Source of the DNA: Bin5 sp034428435
GTDB lineage: Bacteria; Chloroflexota; Anaerolineae; Caldilineales; Caldilineaceae
NCBI GenBank assembly: GCA_034428435.1
Contig: DAOUHY010000267.1
Span: 1 to 14,742, forward strand
Direction: 5' to 3'
DNA length: 14,742 nt
Shown: one piece after another, positions 14,642 through 14,742 of the stretch
How the letters are laid out: each line of letters opens with the position of its first letter
Position numbering within the stretch: the first letter of the stretch is position 1
Position numbers and translations under genes: made by a program
Notes under the pieces: generated by a model
What the model saw: the letters and a program-made list of their open reading frames with translations, nothing else
Databases searched by the model: none
Told to the model about the DNA's origin: nothing

Positions 14642-14740
14642 TCAGGTAAGGCCAGGGAGCGCAAGAGGGTTGAGTTGGTGCTGGCTAAGTAGTGTTGAAC
14701 GCAGAGCGAGCATAGCTTGAGCGCCTAGACGAGACCAGCG
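14642..14740 (-). pseudogene. Possible C-terminus of a transposase, cut by window edge
   Basis: Open frame on the minus strand from the window edge to TGA at 14644-14642, 32 residues visible. It starts RWSRLGAQAMLALRSTLL, which resembles the RW-x-x-x-GAQ-x-x-L-x-LR block I associate with ISKra4/ISLre2-type transposases; the family is a guess from memory. The stop is 12 bases inside the terminal sequence at 14616-14630, a spacing expected of an insertion sequence. The last 14 residues do not look like that family, so it may be frameshifted, decayed or spurious. Whether the gene is intact cannot be judged here. Confidence 0.35.
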
Positions 14741-14742
14741 CA

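Overview
The window is about 14.7 kb of fairly GC-rich bacterial DNA with eight gene calls: seven are firm, and one is a short, doubtful fragment at the right edge. The lineage cannot be fixed without a search. My guess is a Chloroflexota-type bacterium. The grounds are a giant GH3 protein with Thr/Pro linkers and membrane anchors, mixed Shine-Dalgarno and leaderless gene starts, GC-rich dispersed intergenic repeats, and a Gly/Pro-rich N-terminus on an ABC exporter. This placement is inference only.

Layout. Positions 1-4708 carry four minus-strand genes in transcription order fabF - fabH - phyH-type dioxygenase - zinc alcohol dehydrogenase (the last runs off the left edge). fabF and fabH overlap by an ATGA and are surely translationally coupled; the two downstream genes each have a good ribosome binding site and may be co-transcribed. 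Positions 4709-5387 hold no convincing gene, but contain a 472-bp element (copy A) with 24-bp terminal inverted repeats. Positions 5388-10126 form a plus-strand module: a MarR-type regulator with a leaderless promoter, then two half-transporters that look like the degenerate and canonical partners of one heterodimeric ABC exporter. A convergent gap (10127-10445) follows. A minus-strand gene (10446-13739) then encodes a 1097-residue GH3/NagZ-like membrane protein with a damaged catalytic set and its own near-leaderless promoter. The last 1 kb (13740-14742) is repeat-rich. It holds a second copy (B) of the same inverted-repeat element, two heptamer arrays, a third copy of the terminal sequence, and just inside that a short reading frame resembling the C-terminus of a transposase.

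How it fits together. The clearest functional unit is regulator plus exporter: MarR proteins next to ABC exporters usually control drug or toxin efflux, and the motif pattern in the two NBDs (Asp/Gln replacing Glu/His in one, LSQGQ signature in the other) predicts an obligate heterodimer with one active ATP site. The minus-strand block joins acyl-chain initiation and elongation enzymes to two oxidative enzymes, which may be lipid metabolism or a small specialised pathway.

The most unusual material is the repeat family. Copies A and B share matching ends, imperfect flanking duplications and about 89% identity over a 333-bp core, as expected of a non-autonomous mobile element (MITE-like). The third end next to a transposase-like fragment suggests a related autonomous element at the right edge of the window. 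I found no CRISPR array, rRNA or tRNA, and no clear evidence of a wholly new system.
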